In this document: positions 1 to 8,833 of the stretch, piece by piece
Position numbering within the stretch: position 1 is the first letter of the stretch
How the letters are laid out: every line of letters starts with the position of its first letter
Source of the DNA: JBLHKT01 sp043101615
Lineage (GTDB): Bacteria; Planctomycetota; Phycisphaerae; Phycisphaerales; UBA1924
Direction: 5' to 3'
Assembly: GCA_043101615.1 (NCBI GenBank)
Contig: JBICID010000043.1
Coordinates: 5,015 to 69,014, forward strand
DNA length: 64,000 nucleotides
Notes under the pieces: model-generated
Databases searched by the model: none
The model's input: the letters and a program-made list of their open reading frames with translations, nothing else
What the model was told of the DNA's origin: nothing
Position numbers and translations under genes: made by a program

Positions 1-1670
1 TGTTCGAGCGTGCGGACGCCTGGATCGAGTCCGGCCAAGTGCCTCCCGGGGCCGAGTCGTCGCCGGTCGCGGGCGCCTCGGTCGCGATCCGTCTCGACGG
101 TCGTCTGGTCGGGCGCGGTGTGAGCATCGGCCCCGAGCCGGACGCGGGTCGCGTGGGACGGGCCGTGGAGGAGGCGCTGCGGGTGGCGCGCAGCGCGATG
201 GAGGAGGCGGGCCCGGAGCCCCGGATGACGCTCTCGCTGGAACTGGCGACCGAGCTGGTCCCGATCCGGCTGGCGGAGGGCGAGGACCTGGCGACCCGAC
301 TCTCACCCGGCCTGGACGGGCTGGCGCTGCGCCGTGGGGACCAGACCGCGGCCCTGTTCCCAAGCCAGATGCGCGAGCGCGACACGCTCCCCTCGGCGGC
401 CCTGGGCCCGCTGGTGGCCCTGCTGGGCGGCACGACCGCCGAGAAGCTCACGCCGGCGTTCGAGCTGCAGGAGCAGGGGTACGCGCTGTACCGCTTCCGC
501 ACCACGCAGCTGGCCGAGCCGGTCCCCGGGATGAGCCCCAGGTTCCTGCACCGGGGCGGGCGGGTGGTCGGGATGCACGAGATCACCGAGGCGGGGCTGA
601 CCGAGTACGCCCAGGGGCTGATCAACCACCTGATCGGGCTGGAGTGGAACGGGCGCGAGCCCGTCGGGCTCGGCGGGTCGCTGGAGCCCGTGACCGGGCG
701 GCGCGACGAGCTGCACGCCCCCCCGGTCACCCAGGCCAGCGTCGCGCTGGCCCTGCTGCGGGCCTCCAGGCTGGCCGGGCTGGACCCCGTGACCGCCGAG
801 ATGGCCCGCTCCTCGGGCGAGCAGCTCCTGCGCGAGCTCGCCGACGTCGCCGACACCGAACCGGAGCCCTGGGGCAGCGCGGACAGCGCCGCGGCGTGCG
901 TCATCGCGCTCGCGGAGATCCCGGAGCGCCGGCTCGAATCGGACCCCGAGCTGAGCGCCCTGCGGGACCGGTGCCTGCCGGCGGTGCGCGGCGCCCACAG
1001 CGAGCGGACGGGCTTCACCCAGGCGCTCGGCTCCGGTCGGACGGCGCTGGTGGCTTACGCGCTCGTGCGCGACGCGATCCGCTTCGGGGGCGACCGCGTG
1101 GGCGCTCGCGCCGCGGTCAACGCGGTCTACCGCGACACGCCCCCGGGCCTGCTGGTCTCCCAGATGCCCTGGCTGGGCTGGGCCAGCCTGGAGCTGGCCG
1201 GGCCGGACCCCGTCCCGAGCGCGACGCTGCTGCGCGAGATGCGCGCCCTGGTCTGGCAGAACCGACTCCGCTCCGTGGACGTGGAGTACCAGGACCGCGA
1301 CCTGGCGGGCGGGATCGTCTTCACGCGCGGCACGACCCCGCTGCCCACGTGGCACTCGCTCCGCCCCCTGGCCTTCATCGTGTCGATGCTCGGGCGCGAG
1401 GAGCTCACCGCGCGCACCGGCACCGGCGAGCCCGGCGAGTGGTCCACGGAGCTGGTCAACGCCATGGAGTCGCTCCGCTTCGTCATGCAGCTCAGCGCGG
1501 GGCTGGAGGAGGGGCACATGTACGCCCAGCCGGGCCTGGCGCGCTACGGCGTTCGGGCCTCGCTGTGGGACCAGTCGATGCCCACCGAGGCCTCGGCCCT
1601 GGCCCTGCTGACGGTCACCGAGCTGCTCGAGGCCATCCGGTCCAGGCGGGGCGCCCAGGACGCCGACTGA
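1..1670 (+). CDS. Unrecognised protein, 5' truncated by the window; possible AMMECR1-like domain
   Basis: The frame is open from the left edge (first full codon at base 3) to a TGA at 1668-1670, so the true start lies upstream. About 555 residues are visible. The first 170 residues loosely follow an AMMECR1 domain: a strand-turn 'IRLDGRLVGRG', then 'LELATELVPI', 'GLDGLALRRGDQTAALFP', and a closing 'YALYRFRTTQ'. The remainder is helix-rich with repeated Ala/Leu/Arg helices and resembles an alpha/alpha toroid. I see no catalytic motif, signal peptide (the N-terminus is missing) or membrane segment. It reads toward gyrA with a 227-base gap, so co-transcription is uncertain. The AMMECR1 assignment is my inference from pattern only; the protein should be treated as hypothetical. 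Confidence 0.7.
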   Translation, partial: FERADAWIESGQVPPGAESSPVAGASVAIRLDGRLVGRGVSIGPEPDAGRVGRAVEEALRVARSAMEEAGPEPRMTLSLELATELVPIRLAEGEDLATRLSPGLDGLALRRGDQTAALFPSQMRERDTLPSAALGPLVALLGGTTAEKLTPAFELQEQGYALYRFRTTQLAEPVPGMSPRFLHRGGRVVGMHEITEAGLTEYAQGLINHLIGLEWNGREPVGLGGSLEPVTGRRDELHAPPVTQASVALALLRASRLAGLDPVTAEMARSSGEQLLRELADVADTEPEPWGSADSAAACVIALAEIPERRLESDPELSALRDRCLPAVRGAHSERTGFTQALGSGRTALVAYALVRDAIRFGGDRVGARAAVNAVYRDTPPGLLVSQMPWLGWASLELAGPDPVPSATLLREMRALVWQNRLRSVDVEYQDRDLAGGIVFTRGTTPLPTWHSLRPLAFIVSMLGREELTARTGTGEPGEWSTELVNAMESLRFVMQLSAGLEEGHMYAQPGLARYGVRASLWDQSMPTEASALALLTVTELLEAIRSRRGAQDAD

Positions 1671-1711
1671 GGGCCCGAAGGGGCGTCTTTCGGCCCCGGC
1701 GCTCGGGCCCT
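1670..1711 (+). terminator. Possible terminator stem-loop after the first gene
   Basis: AGGGCCCGA (1670-1678) pairs perfectly with TCGGGCCCT (1703-1711). A second GGGGC/GCCCC stem (1680-1684 with 1693-1697) sits inside it. It begins at the stop codon of the upstream gene. There is no T-run, so termination activity is only a suggestion. Confidence 0.3.
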
Positions 1712-1897
1712 GTTCGCGTGTCGATTCGGGGGGGCGATCGGGCCGCAAATCGCGTGTTCGCCTATCATTCCCGACCCCTCCGAGCCCTCGCACGGGCGGG
1801 GTCGCCCCGGCCCGGAATCGGACCTCCGGGGGCCGCCTCGCACCCCCGGCTCCGAGCACACCCCGGGCTTCTTTGCCCTCCCTGACAGGCAGCCTGC

Positions 1898-4660
1898 ATG
1901 ACCACGGACGACCCGCAGAACACGCCCGACCATCCCATCGACGAGACCGGGGGCTCGATGAGCCGCCTGAACGTCGTGGACCACGACATCGAGAAGGAGC
2001 TCCAGGAGAGCTACCTCACCTACGCCATGAGCACCATCATGGACCGGGCCCTGCCCGACGTCCGAGACGGGCTCAAGCCCAGCCAGCGACGCATCCTCGT
2101 CGCCATGAACGACCTCAACCTCCGCCCCGGCAAGAAGCACCTCAAGTGCGCCAAGATCTGCGGCGACACCTCGGGCAACTACCACCCGCACGGCGAGAGC
2201 GTCATCTACCCGACGATGGTTGGTATGGCGCAGGGATGGAAGATGCGCGTCCCGCTGGTCGATCCCCAGGGCAACTTCGGCTCGATCGACGGCGATCCGC
2301 CCGCCGCCATGCGGTACACCGAGGCGCGCATGCACCACGCAGCGGTCGACATGCTCGCCGATCTCAAGCTCGACACCGTCGACTTCCAGTCCAACTACGA
2401 CGACCGCCTGCTGGAGCCGACGGTGCTCCCGGCCAAGTTCCCGAACCTGCTGATCAACGGCGGCATGGGCATCGCGGTGGGCATGGCCACCAGCCTCCCA
2501 CCGCACAACCCCGGCGAGATCCTCGACGCCATCGTCCGCGTCGTCAACGACCCCGACATCGACCTCGCCTCCCTCATGACCGACGAGACCGACGAGGACG
2601 GGACCGTTGTCCGAAAGGGTGTCCAGGGGCCCGACTTCCCCACAGGCGGCGTCATCCACGGACGCACCGGCATCCTCGAGGCCTACAGCTCCGGGCGCGG
2701 GCGCGTCACCGTCCGCGGCACCTGCCACGTCGAGGAGCAGAAGAGCGGGCGCGAGCACCTGGTCATCGACGAGATCCCGTACGGCCTGGTGCAGAACACC
2801 CTGGTCGAGAAGATCGTCGAGGCGGTCAAGGACGAGCGCCTCAAGGACATCGCCGACATCCGCAACGAGTCGGGGCGGACCGCCCAGACCCGCATCGTGC
2901 TGGAGCTCAAGAAGAACGCCGACGCCGCGGTCATCGAGAACCAGCTCTACCAGCACACCCCGCTGCAGCAGACCTTCAGCATCATCAACATCGCGCTGGT
3001 GAACCGCCAGCCCCGGACGATGGGGCTCAGGCAGCTCATCCAGTGCTTCATCGACCACCGGTTCGAGGTCATCCGCCGGCGGACGGCCCACCTGCTGCGC
3101 GAGGCCAAAAAGCGGGCCCACGTGCTCGAGGGCATGATCTACGCGGTCTGCGACATCGACGAGGTCATCGCCCTCATCCGCTCGAGCCAGACGCGCGAGG
3201 AGGCCATCCAGAAGCTGATGGACCGGCGGTTCTCCATCCGCTCCGACGACCCCAAGGCGGCAGACATCCCCGCCTGGTTCATGAACCGCGTGCGCTCGCT
3301 GGACGACGAGGGCGGCGCCCTGCTGACGCGCGTGCAGGCCGAGACCATCGGCGGCATGCGCCTCATCCAGCTCGTCGGGCTCGAGATCGAGCGGCTCGTC
3401 AAGGAGTACAACGAGCTCGTCGAGCAGATTGAGGAGTACGAGGCCATCCTCGCCGACGACCAGAAGGTCCGGGACCTCATCGTCGCCGACTGCGACGAGA
3501 TGAAGCAGCGGTACGCCACCGGCAAGCGGTCCGAGCGTCTCACCCGGATCGAGGAGGCCGCGGGCGACATCGACCTGGCCGCCCTGATCCAGGAGCAGGA
3601 CATGGCCGTCACCGTGTCCAACCAGGGCTACGCCAAGCGGGTGCCGCTGGAGACCTACCGGGCCCAGGGGCGTGGGGGCAAGGGCATCCGGGCCTCGGAC
3701 TCCAAGGACGACGACTTCATCGAGCACCTGTTCGTGGCCAGCACGCACGACGACCTGCTCTGCTTCACCGACACCGGTCGCGTGTTCAGGATCAAGGTCT
3801 TCGAGCTGCCCGAGATGAGCCGCACCAGCAAGGGCCGCCCGATCGTCAACTACATCGACCTGAAGCCGGGCGAGCGGACGTGCGCCTACCTGGCGATCAA
3901 GGACTTCGAGTCGGGCAGCCACTTCCTCACGTTCGTCAGCCGCAACGGCGTGGTGAAGAGGACCGCGCTCAAGGAGTACCGCAATGTCAACCGCAGCGGG
4001 CTGATCGCGGTCGGCATCCGAGAGGACGACGCCCTGCTGGACATCCGCCTGACCGAGGGCGCCGACGACCTGATGCTCGTCACCTCCAACGGCATGGCCA
4101 TCCGCTTCAACGAGCAGGACGTCCGGCTGATGGGTCGCACCGCGGCGGGCGTCAAGGGCATCGACCTGGCCGAGGGCCACAGCGTCGTCGGCATCGTCCG
4201 CGTCCCGATGGTGGTCGACCGGGCCGACCCGGACGTCACGCACACCTCACCCGAGTCGCTGGAGCGAAACCTCAGCCTGCTCACCATCACCGAGAACGGG
4301 TACGGCAAGCGCACCCCGGTCGACGAGTACCGCGTGCAGCCGGAGACGGGCCCCATGCGGTCGCAGAGCCGGGGCGGCAAGGGGCGGACCGACATCAAGA
4401 CCACCGACCGCAACGGCCCCTCCGTCGCCGGGATCGGCGTCTACGACGACGAGGACGTGGTCGTCATCACCCGCGGCGGGCTCCTGGTCCGCATGGCGGC
4501 GGATTCGATCTCCAGCTACGGACGCGGGACCCAGGGCGTGCGGATCGTGGCCCTGAACGACGGAGACGCGGTCGTCTCGGCCGGGCGGGTCGAGGAGTCG
4601 GACGAGGCCGAGGAGCCGGGCGGCGAGGGCGTCTCTGACGCGACGCCGGTTTCCGAGTAG
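1898..4660 (+). CDS. gyrA: DNA gyrase subunit A
   Basis: 920-residue GyrA, the breakage-reunion subunit of gyrase, which introduces negative supercoils together with GyrB. The winged-helix active site has 'AAMRYTEARM' with catalytic Tyr140. The quinolone-determining region is 'YHPHGESVIYP' (Ser101 matches E. coli Ser83; Pro105 falls at the Asp87 position). The C-terminal beta-pinwheel carries the GyrA box 'QGRGGKG' near residue 589, which separates it from ParC, and a second box-like 'QSRGGKG' near 825. An acidic tail (EESDEAEEPGGEG) ends the protein. The ATG at 1898 is preceded only by a weak ribosome site; Met21 at 1958, after a GGGGG run, is an alternative start. gyrB is not in the window. 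Confidence 0.97.
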   Translation: MTTDDPQNTPDHPIDETGGSMSRLNVVDHDIEKELQESYLTYAMSTIMDRALPDVRDGLKPSQRRILVAMNDLNLRPGKKHLKCAKICGDTSGNYHPHGESVIYPTMVGMAQGWKMRVPLVDPQGNFGSIDGDPPAAMRYTEARMHHAAVDMLADLKLDTVDFQSNYDDRLLEPTVLPAKFPNLLINGGMGIAVGMATSLPPHNPGEILDAIVRVVNDPDIDLASLMTDETDEDGTVVRKGVQGPDFPTGGVIHGRTGILEAYSSGRGRVTVRGTCHVEEQKSGREHLVIDEIPYGLVQNTLVEKIVEAVKDERLKDIADIRNESGRTAQTRIVLELKKNADAAVIENQLYQHTPLQQTFSIINIALVNRQPRTMGLRQLIQCFIDHRFEVIRRRTAHLLREAKKRAHVLEGMIYAVCDIDEVIALIRSSQTREEAIQKLMDRRFSIRSDDPKAADIPAWFMNRVRSLDDEGGALLTRVQAETIGGMRLIQLVGLEIERLVKEYNELVEQIEEYEAILADDQKVRDLIVADCDEMKQRYATGKRSERLTRIEEAAGDIDLAALIQEQDMAVTVSNQGYAKRVPLETYRAQGRGGKGIRASDSKDDDFIEHLFVASTHDDLLCFTDTGRVFRIKVFELPEMSRTSKGRPIVNYIDLKPGERTCAYLAIKDFESGSHFLTFVSRNGVVKRTALKEYRNVNRSGLIAVGIREDDALLDIRLTEGADDLMLVTSNGMAIRFNEQDVRLMGRTAAGVKGIDLAEGHSVVGIVRVPMVVDRADPDVTHTSPESLERNLSLLTITENGYGKRTPVDEYRVQPETGPMRSQSRGGKGRTDIKTTDRNGPSVAGIGVYDDEDVVVITRGGLLVRMAADSISSYGRGTQGVRIVALNDGDAVVSAGRVEESDEAEEPGGEGVSDATPVSE

Positions 4661-4731
4661 ACTGTCCTTCCCCCCTGGCCCCCCCGCCCCCTCACCCCGC
4701 GCACGCCGCACGCGCCACCGAGGACCCAGCC

Positions 4732-5076
4732 ATGGCCATCGAATGGTCCGACGACATCATGCTCGCCAACCTCGCCGACGAGCCCGCGCTGTCCGACGAA
4801 CTGAACCTGATCTGCGATCAGATCGAGGACTCGGGCGACAAGCCGCACGCCGTGCTCGATTTCCGCTCCGTGAGCTACATCAACTCCTCCAACATCGCCC
4901 AGCTCCTCCGCCTGCGGAAGATCCTGGACGCCGCCGGACGCGAGATGCGGATCTGCGGCGTCGCGGACGAGGTGTGGTCGGTGCTGATGGTCACGGGGCT
5001 GGACAAGGTCTTCACGTTCTCGCCTGACACGCTCACGGCCCTGGCCTCCCTCCAGATCGGCGATCCGGGCGACTGA
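4732..5076 (+). CDS. STAS-domain anti-sigma factor antagonist
   Basis: 114-residue single STAS domain like SpoIIAA/RsbV. These proteins bind an anti-sigma kinase when unphosphorylated and so free a sigma factor. The signature 'VLDFRSVSYINSSNIAQLL' (41-59) includes Ser52, the position phosphorylated in the family, although the usual preceding Asp is Asn51 here. It starts 71 bases after gyrA; a TAGACT that overlaps the gyrA stop could be its -10. Two SpoIIE-type phosphatases 1-3 kb downstream (6160-8684) are plausible partners that would dephosphorylate it, but no HPK7-type anti-sigma kinase is present in the window, so the target sigma factor is unknown. Confidence 0.9.
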   Translation: MAIEWSDDIMLANLADEPALSDELNLICDQIEDSGDKPHAVLDFRSVSYINSSNIAQLLRLRKILDAAGREMRICGVADEVWSVLMVTGLDKVFTFSPDTLTALASLQIGDPGD

Positions 5077-5098
5077 GCCGTGGCGGTCCCCGGGCGTG

Positions 5099-5116
5099 CC
5101 GCGTCGCGAGACGCGG
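5099..5116 (+). terminator. GNRA-tetraloop hairpin after the STAS gene
   Basis: CCGCGTC and GACGCGG form a perfect 7-bp stem closed by a GCGA tetraloop, 22 bases past the STAS stop codon. No T-tract follows. It could be a terminator or an mRNA 3' stabiliser. Confidence 0.4.
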
Positions 5117-5267
5117 GCCGCTGCGCCCTCGGGCTCACTCCCACACACGCGGTGCACGACCGGAGTTCGAGAGATAATCAGGCCGGTTGTCGTAAACCTG
5201 CATCCCGGGCCCCCCGAGACCGAATCCTCGCCGTCCCCGGCCGGTAGACTCCCCCGAGACCCCCTTG

Positions 5268-6086
5268 ATGCAGCGCGTGGACACCCCAGCACAACCCGGC
5301 GAGACCGACGCCCAGGCTTCCGACACCGAGGCCGCGCCGGGATCGCCCCTGCCGGGAGGCGTCGCGCGCCCCCGGACGGACCGCCAAGCGGTCGCGGAGC
5401 TGCGCGGGGTGCAGAAGACGTACTACAAGCCCGACGGCTCGATCATGGTCGAGGCGCTCAAGGGGCTGGACCTGCGGATCGACGCGGGCGAGTACGTCGC
5501 GATCATGGGCGCCTCGGGCTCGGGCAAGTCCACCCTCATGAACATCCTGGGCTGCCTGGACCGCCCGACCGCGGGGCAGTACCTGCTCGACGGCGTGCCC
5601 GCGGAGAGCCTGGGCGACGAGGAGCTCAGCAAGTTCCGCGGACGCAAGATCGGCTTCGTCTTCCAGGCGTTCAACCTGATCCCGCAGCTCACCGTCGCCC
5701 AGAACGTCGAGGTCCCGCTGTTCTACCAGGGCGTGGACGCCGAGGAGCGCCGCGCGCGGGCGCTGCAGAAGCTCGACCTGGTCGAGCTGGGCGACCGGAC
5801 GGACCACCGCCCGCGCGAGCTCTCGGGCGGGCAGCAGCAGCGCGTCGCCATCGCTCGCTCGCTCGTCACCGAGCCCGTGGTGCTGATGGCCGACGAGCCG
5901 ACCGGCAACCTCGACTCAACCACCGGCAACGCGATCCTCGAGCTGTTCGAGTCGCTTCACGACAACGGCATGACCATCATCATGGTCACCCACGACGACT
6001 CGGTCGCCGAGCGCTGCGAGCGGATCGTCCGCCTCAAGGACGGCGAGCTCGAGTCCGACCGGGTGCTGCGCCGGCGCCACGCCTGA
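5268..6086 (+). CDS. ABC transporter ATP-binding protein, MacB/LolD type
   Basis: 272-residue ATPase of the MacB/LolD family (macrolide export, lipoprotein release, cell-division FtsE-like systems). Walker A 'GASGSGKS' is at 81-88, Q-loop 'FVFQAFNLIPQ', signature 'LSGGQQQR' at 185-192, and Walker B 'VLMADEPTGNLD' at about 205-216, which has the GNLD typical of this subfamily. About 40 low-complexity residues precede the domain. The ATG at 5268 follows an in-frame TTG at 5265. A TAGACT at 5245-5250 may be a -10. No FtsX/MacB-type permease lies next to it (the next gene is convergent), so the transported substrate cannot be inferred. Confidence 0.93.
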   Translation: MQRVDTPAQPGETDAQASDTEAAPGSPLPGGVARPRTDRQAVAELRGVQKTYYKPDGSIMVEALKGLDLRIDAGEYVAIMGASGSGKSTLMNILGCLDRPTAGQYLLDGVPAESLGDEELSKFRGRKIGFVFQAFNLIPQLTVAQNVEVPLFYQGVDAEERRARALQKLDLVELGDRTDHRPRELSGGQQQRVAIARSLVTEPVVLMADEPTGNLDSTTGNAILELFESLHDNGMTIIMVTHDDSVAERCERIVRLKDGELESDRVLRRRHA

Positions 6087-6159
6087 AGCCGCCCCACACA
6101 CGCCGCGCCATGGCCATCCGCGATCGTCGCGAACCCGCACCCGCGCGTGTCGGCGTGGT

Positions 6160-7404
6160 TCAGGCGGCGTCGCGGTTGTAGCGCTTCGATTCGCTCAGGC
6201 GCATCGTGAGGATGGTCGCGTCGTTGCTGCGGTGCAGCGAGCCCGGCATGGCGTCGCACAGACGCTCCAGCCGGGCGCACTCCTCGCCCAGCGAGCCCTC
6301 CGAGCCGGACACGGCCTGCAGCTCGTGCATCAGGTCGTGGTCCGCGGCGTCGCGGAAGGCCTGCTCGGCCCCGTCGCTCAGGAAGGCCAGCACGCCGTGC
6401 TCGTCGAGCGTGGTGGTGGTCTCCCGGAACTCCGCCCCCTCGCGGGTCCCCAGCGGGGAGCCGCTGATCCCGAAGCGGCGCACGCCCTCGGGGGTGGCGA
6501 TGGTGGGCAGCGGCGCACCGGCGGAGGCGAGGGTCAGCTCGGCGCTGCGCAGGTCGAGCAGGGCGTAGACCGCCGCGGCCCGATGCCCGGCGCCGGTGAC
6601 CTGGAACTCGCAGAGCTGCTCGTTGAGGACGCTCAGGGCCTGGCTGGGATGAAACACCGAGGTGAGCCCGCTCTCGCGTCCCATCGCCCGCAGGGCCCGG
6701 ATCAGGCGCATGCACAGCAGCGCGCCGGCGGTCCCCTCGCTCAGACCGTCGGCCATGAAGATCCGCACCACGTCCTCGTCCACCAGCGCCACGTCGATCA
6801 GGTCGCGCGGGATGACGCCCGCGGCCCGGTGGGCGACGCCCAGCTCCAGCCCCATGATGCGGGGCGGCGTCTTCGGGATCAGCTCGTCGGGCAGCAGGCC
6901 CGCCAGGTGCAGCTCCTCGCCGCTGGAGGGCGCCTCCATCGCCCGGGTGACCAGACGCTCGGCGATGTCCAGCTCGCGCGACAGGCGGGTGACCGTGGGC
7001 TGGCGTTTCTCCAGGGTCGTGAGCATCGAGACGACCTCCTCGGGCGGGGTGTCCCAGTGCTCCACCAGGATGCCCTCCTCGTTGACGGCCCGCAGGCGGT
7101 CGTCGAGCCGCTCGCACAGGATCAGCGTCGGGCGGTTGGTCCGGCGGGCGTGCTCGAGGATCGAATAGGTCTGGGTGCGGGGCTCGTCCGAGGGCACGAT
7201 GGCGAGCATGGCCGAGAGGCTGGCCTGGTTGTCGTCTGCCTGTTCGTGCTGCAGCATCGGCACGGTCGTGAGGCGGACGGAGGGCGACCGCCCCGGCCAG
7301 CAGCGCAGGACCGGGCCGATCCAGCGCTCGACCGGGCCTCGCAGGGTCAGCCCGCAGCAGACCGTCAGGGTCTTGGGCTCGTGGTGTTGGTGTGGTTCGG
7401 TCAC
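6160..7404 (-). CDS. SpoIIE-type PP2C serine phosphatase, divergent paralogue
   Basis: 414 residues from a GTG at 7404 that follows a GAGG ribosome site. The C-terminal PPM/SpoIIE domain keeps the metal-binding aspartates but in degraded motifs: 'RDLID' for GDxYD, 'MADGLSEG' for xxDxxGHG, 'LSDGAEQAF', and 'NDATIL' at the end. The N-terminal 150 residues resemble a response-regulator-like fold and match the neighbour upstream ('PSVRLTT' against 'PSVRVTT'), so the two genes look like a tandem duplication. It lies 26 bases downstream of that paralogue in a likely operon. The expected role is dephosphorylation of a STAS antagonist such as the one at 4732-5076. Weak second-motif conservation (Glu for His) leaves activity uncertain. 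Confidence 0.85.
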   Translation of the reverse strand: MTEPHQHHEPKTLTVCCGLTLRGPVERWIGPVLRCWPGRSPSVRLTTVPMLQHEQADDNQASLSAMLAIVPSDEPRTQTYSILEHARRTNRPTLILCERLDDRLRAVNEEGILVEHWDTPPEEVVSMLTTLEKRQPTVTRLSRELDIAERLVTRAMEAPSSGEELHLAGLLPDELIPKTPPRIMGLELGVAHRAAGVIPRDLIDVALVDEDVVRIFMADGLSEGTAGALLCMRLIRALRAMGRESGLTSVFHPSQALSVLNEQLCEFQVTGAGHRAAAVYALLDLRSAELTLASAGAPLPTIATPEGVRRFGISGSPLGTREGAEFRETTTTLDEHGVLAFLSDGAEQAFRDAADHDLMHELQAVSGSEGSLGEECARLERLCDAMPGSLHRSNDATILTMRLSESKRYNRDAA

Positions 7405-7430
7405 CGGGGCGTGTCCTCTCGTCGCTCGCC

Positions 7431-8684
7431 TCAGGCGGCGAGGCGCGCCTCCTGCGCGACCGGGCTGATCAGCAGTGCCGTCACGTCGTCGGGCTGGTGC
7501 AGCGACCCGACCTGGCTGTCTAGCTCGGCGTTCAGCCGCAGGGCCGCCTCGCGCACGCCACCGGCGCCGCCCGATGCGGAGACGCTCGCGAGCTTCTCGA
7601 GGTGGGTCCGGGTCGGACGCTTGAGGTCCTCGCCCGTCGCCCCCTCGTCCGGGAAGGCCATCTCGAAGCCGTCGCTGAACAGCACCAGCACCTCGCCCGG
7701 GCTGAGCGTGAACTCGGCCTCGCCGAACTCCGCCTCCTCGAACACGCCAAGCAGCGGTCCCCCGGTCTCGATGCGACGGCTCCCGCTCGGGCCGCACACG
7801 ATCGGGGGCGGGTGACCTGCCCCGGCCAGGCGGACGCGCCCGGTCGGGGCGTCGATCAGGCCGTACACCGCGGTGGCGAAGCGGCTGGAGGAGCCCCCGT
7901 GGCGCACCAGCTCGTCGTTGAGTCGTTCGAGGGCCTCGACGGGGCTCAGGATGCGTTCGCTGTCGCCCACGCCCTCGGTCATGCGCAGCGACCGGGCGAT
8001 GATCTGGGTCATCATTGCCGCGGGCACCCCGTGCCCCACCGCGTCGGCGATGAAGAAGGCAATCGTGTCGTCGTCGAGCCTGCGGAGGTCGTACACGTCA
8101 CCGGAGACGTCCCCGGCGGGGCGGTACACCACGCCCAGGTCAACCAGCCCCGCACCGCAGTTGGCGCTGGGCAGGAACTCACGCTGCACGCTCGCGGCCC
8201 GGCGCATCTCCGCGTTCCACTCGATCAGCTGACGCTGCACACCGTCGAGCATCATGCGGCTCAGCCGGTGCTCGCGCGCGATGCGGTCGATCACCTCCTG
8301 GCGGGCGGCCAGGGTCGCCAGCGAGGTCGCGATGTGGGCCGGGTCGGTGCACCAGGGCAGGGTGGGGGCCCCGAGCACCGCGGTGGGCTTGTCGCTGGGC
8401 TCGGTTAGCACCAGCACCGCGCCCATCGACTCCTCGACGTACCCCTCCAGCACCGCCAGGGTCGAATCCCGCTCATGCTTGCTCAGCAGCACGACCAGCA
8501 CCCCCTCGCGATGGCCGGCCGGGTTGCGGACGCTGTCCCAGGTGGTCACACGCACGCTGGGCCGGAGCATCCCCATGGGCCAGGAGAGCAGCACCGGCGA
8601 CAGGATCGATTCCGGGTCGAGACGCTCCGAGAGCAGCGGCGACGCCGTCAGCAGCACCTCAAACTCGCCCCGGCCCTGCACCAT
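7431..8684 (-). CDS. SpoIIE-type PP2C serine phosphatase (RsbU-like)
   Basis: 417 residues. Residues 1-150 form an alpha/beta domain without the phospho-acceptor pattern of a true receiver. A helical linker with 'RRAASVQREFLP' follows; this is the usual entry into an RsbU/SpoIIE phosphatase domain. Motifs are intact: 'GDVSGDVYD', 'IADAVGHGVPAA', 'LVLFSDGFEMAF' and 'DDVTALL'. The family dephosphorylates SpoIIAA/RsbV-like antagonists and so activates alternative sigma factors. GGAG lies 7 nt before the ATG at 8684. It is first in a two-gene unit with the divergent paralogue at 6160-7404. The sensory input of the N-terminal domain is unknown. Confidence 0.92.
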   Translation of the reverse strand: MVQGRGEFEVLLTASPLLSERLDPESILSPVLLSWPMGMLRPSVRVTTWDSVRNPAGHREGVLVVLLSKHERDSTLAVLEGYVEESMGAVLVLTEPSDKPTAVLGAPTLPWCTDPAHIATSLATLAARQEVIDRIAREHRLSRMMLDGVQRQLIEWNAEMRRAASVQREFLPSANCGAGLVDLGVVYRPAGDVSGDVYDLRRLDDDTIAFFIADAVGHGVPAAMMTQIIARSLRMTEGVGDSERILSPVEALERLNDELVRHGGSSSRFATAVYGLIDAPTGRVRLAGAGHPPPIVCGPSGSRRIETGGPLLGVFEEAEFGEAEFTLSPGEVLVLFSDGFEMAFPDEGATGEDLKRPTRTHLEKLASVSASGGAGGVREAALRLNAELDSQVGSLHQPDDVTALLISPVAQEARLAA

Positions 8685-8792
8685 GCGTCACTCCGTCATG
8701 GACACCCGACGTGGCGGACGCGCAGCGTCGTCCGATCCGGGCGTGTATCGACCCGGACGGGACACGACTTGGGCCCGATTCCGGGCGTGCGG

Positions 8793-8829
8793 GCACACAA
8801 AGCTGTGCGTCGCACCCCTGATCGGGGTG
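8793..8829 (-). terminator. Two adjacent stem-loops after the DUF192 gene
   Basis: CACCCC (8813-8818) pairs with GGGGTG (8824-8829) just past the stop codon, followed by GCACA (8793-8797) pairing with TGTGC (8804-8808). Neither has a clear U-tract. They lie between two genes that read in the same direction. Confidence 0.35.
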
Positions 8830-8833
8830 GGGT

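Noticed and set aside
1671..1897. Origin of replication near gyrA
   Set aside because: I see no DnaA-box clusters (TTATCCACA type), no dnaA, dnaN or gyrB, and no AT-rich unwinding stretch.
1544..4243. A very long open frame antisense to gyrA (about 900 codons), and similar long antisense frames opposite the 24598-27516 and 50928-54233 regions
   Set aside because: High GC empties antisense frames of stop codons. The translations are low-complexity (Val/Asp/Leu/Glu or Arg/Pro runs) with no domain and they lie opposite well-supported genes.
6160..7404. Downstream SpoIIE-type gene as a pseudogene
   Set aside because: The frame is intact over 414 residues and all metal-binding aspartates are kept, so it is better called a divergent paralogue.
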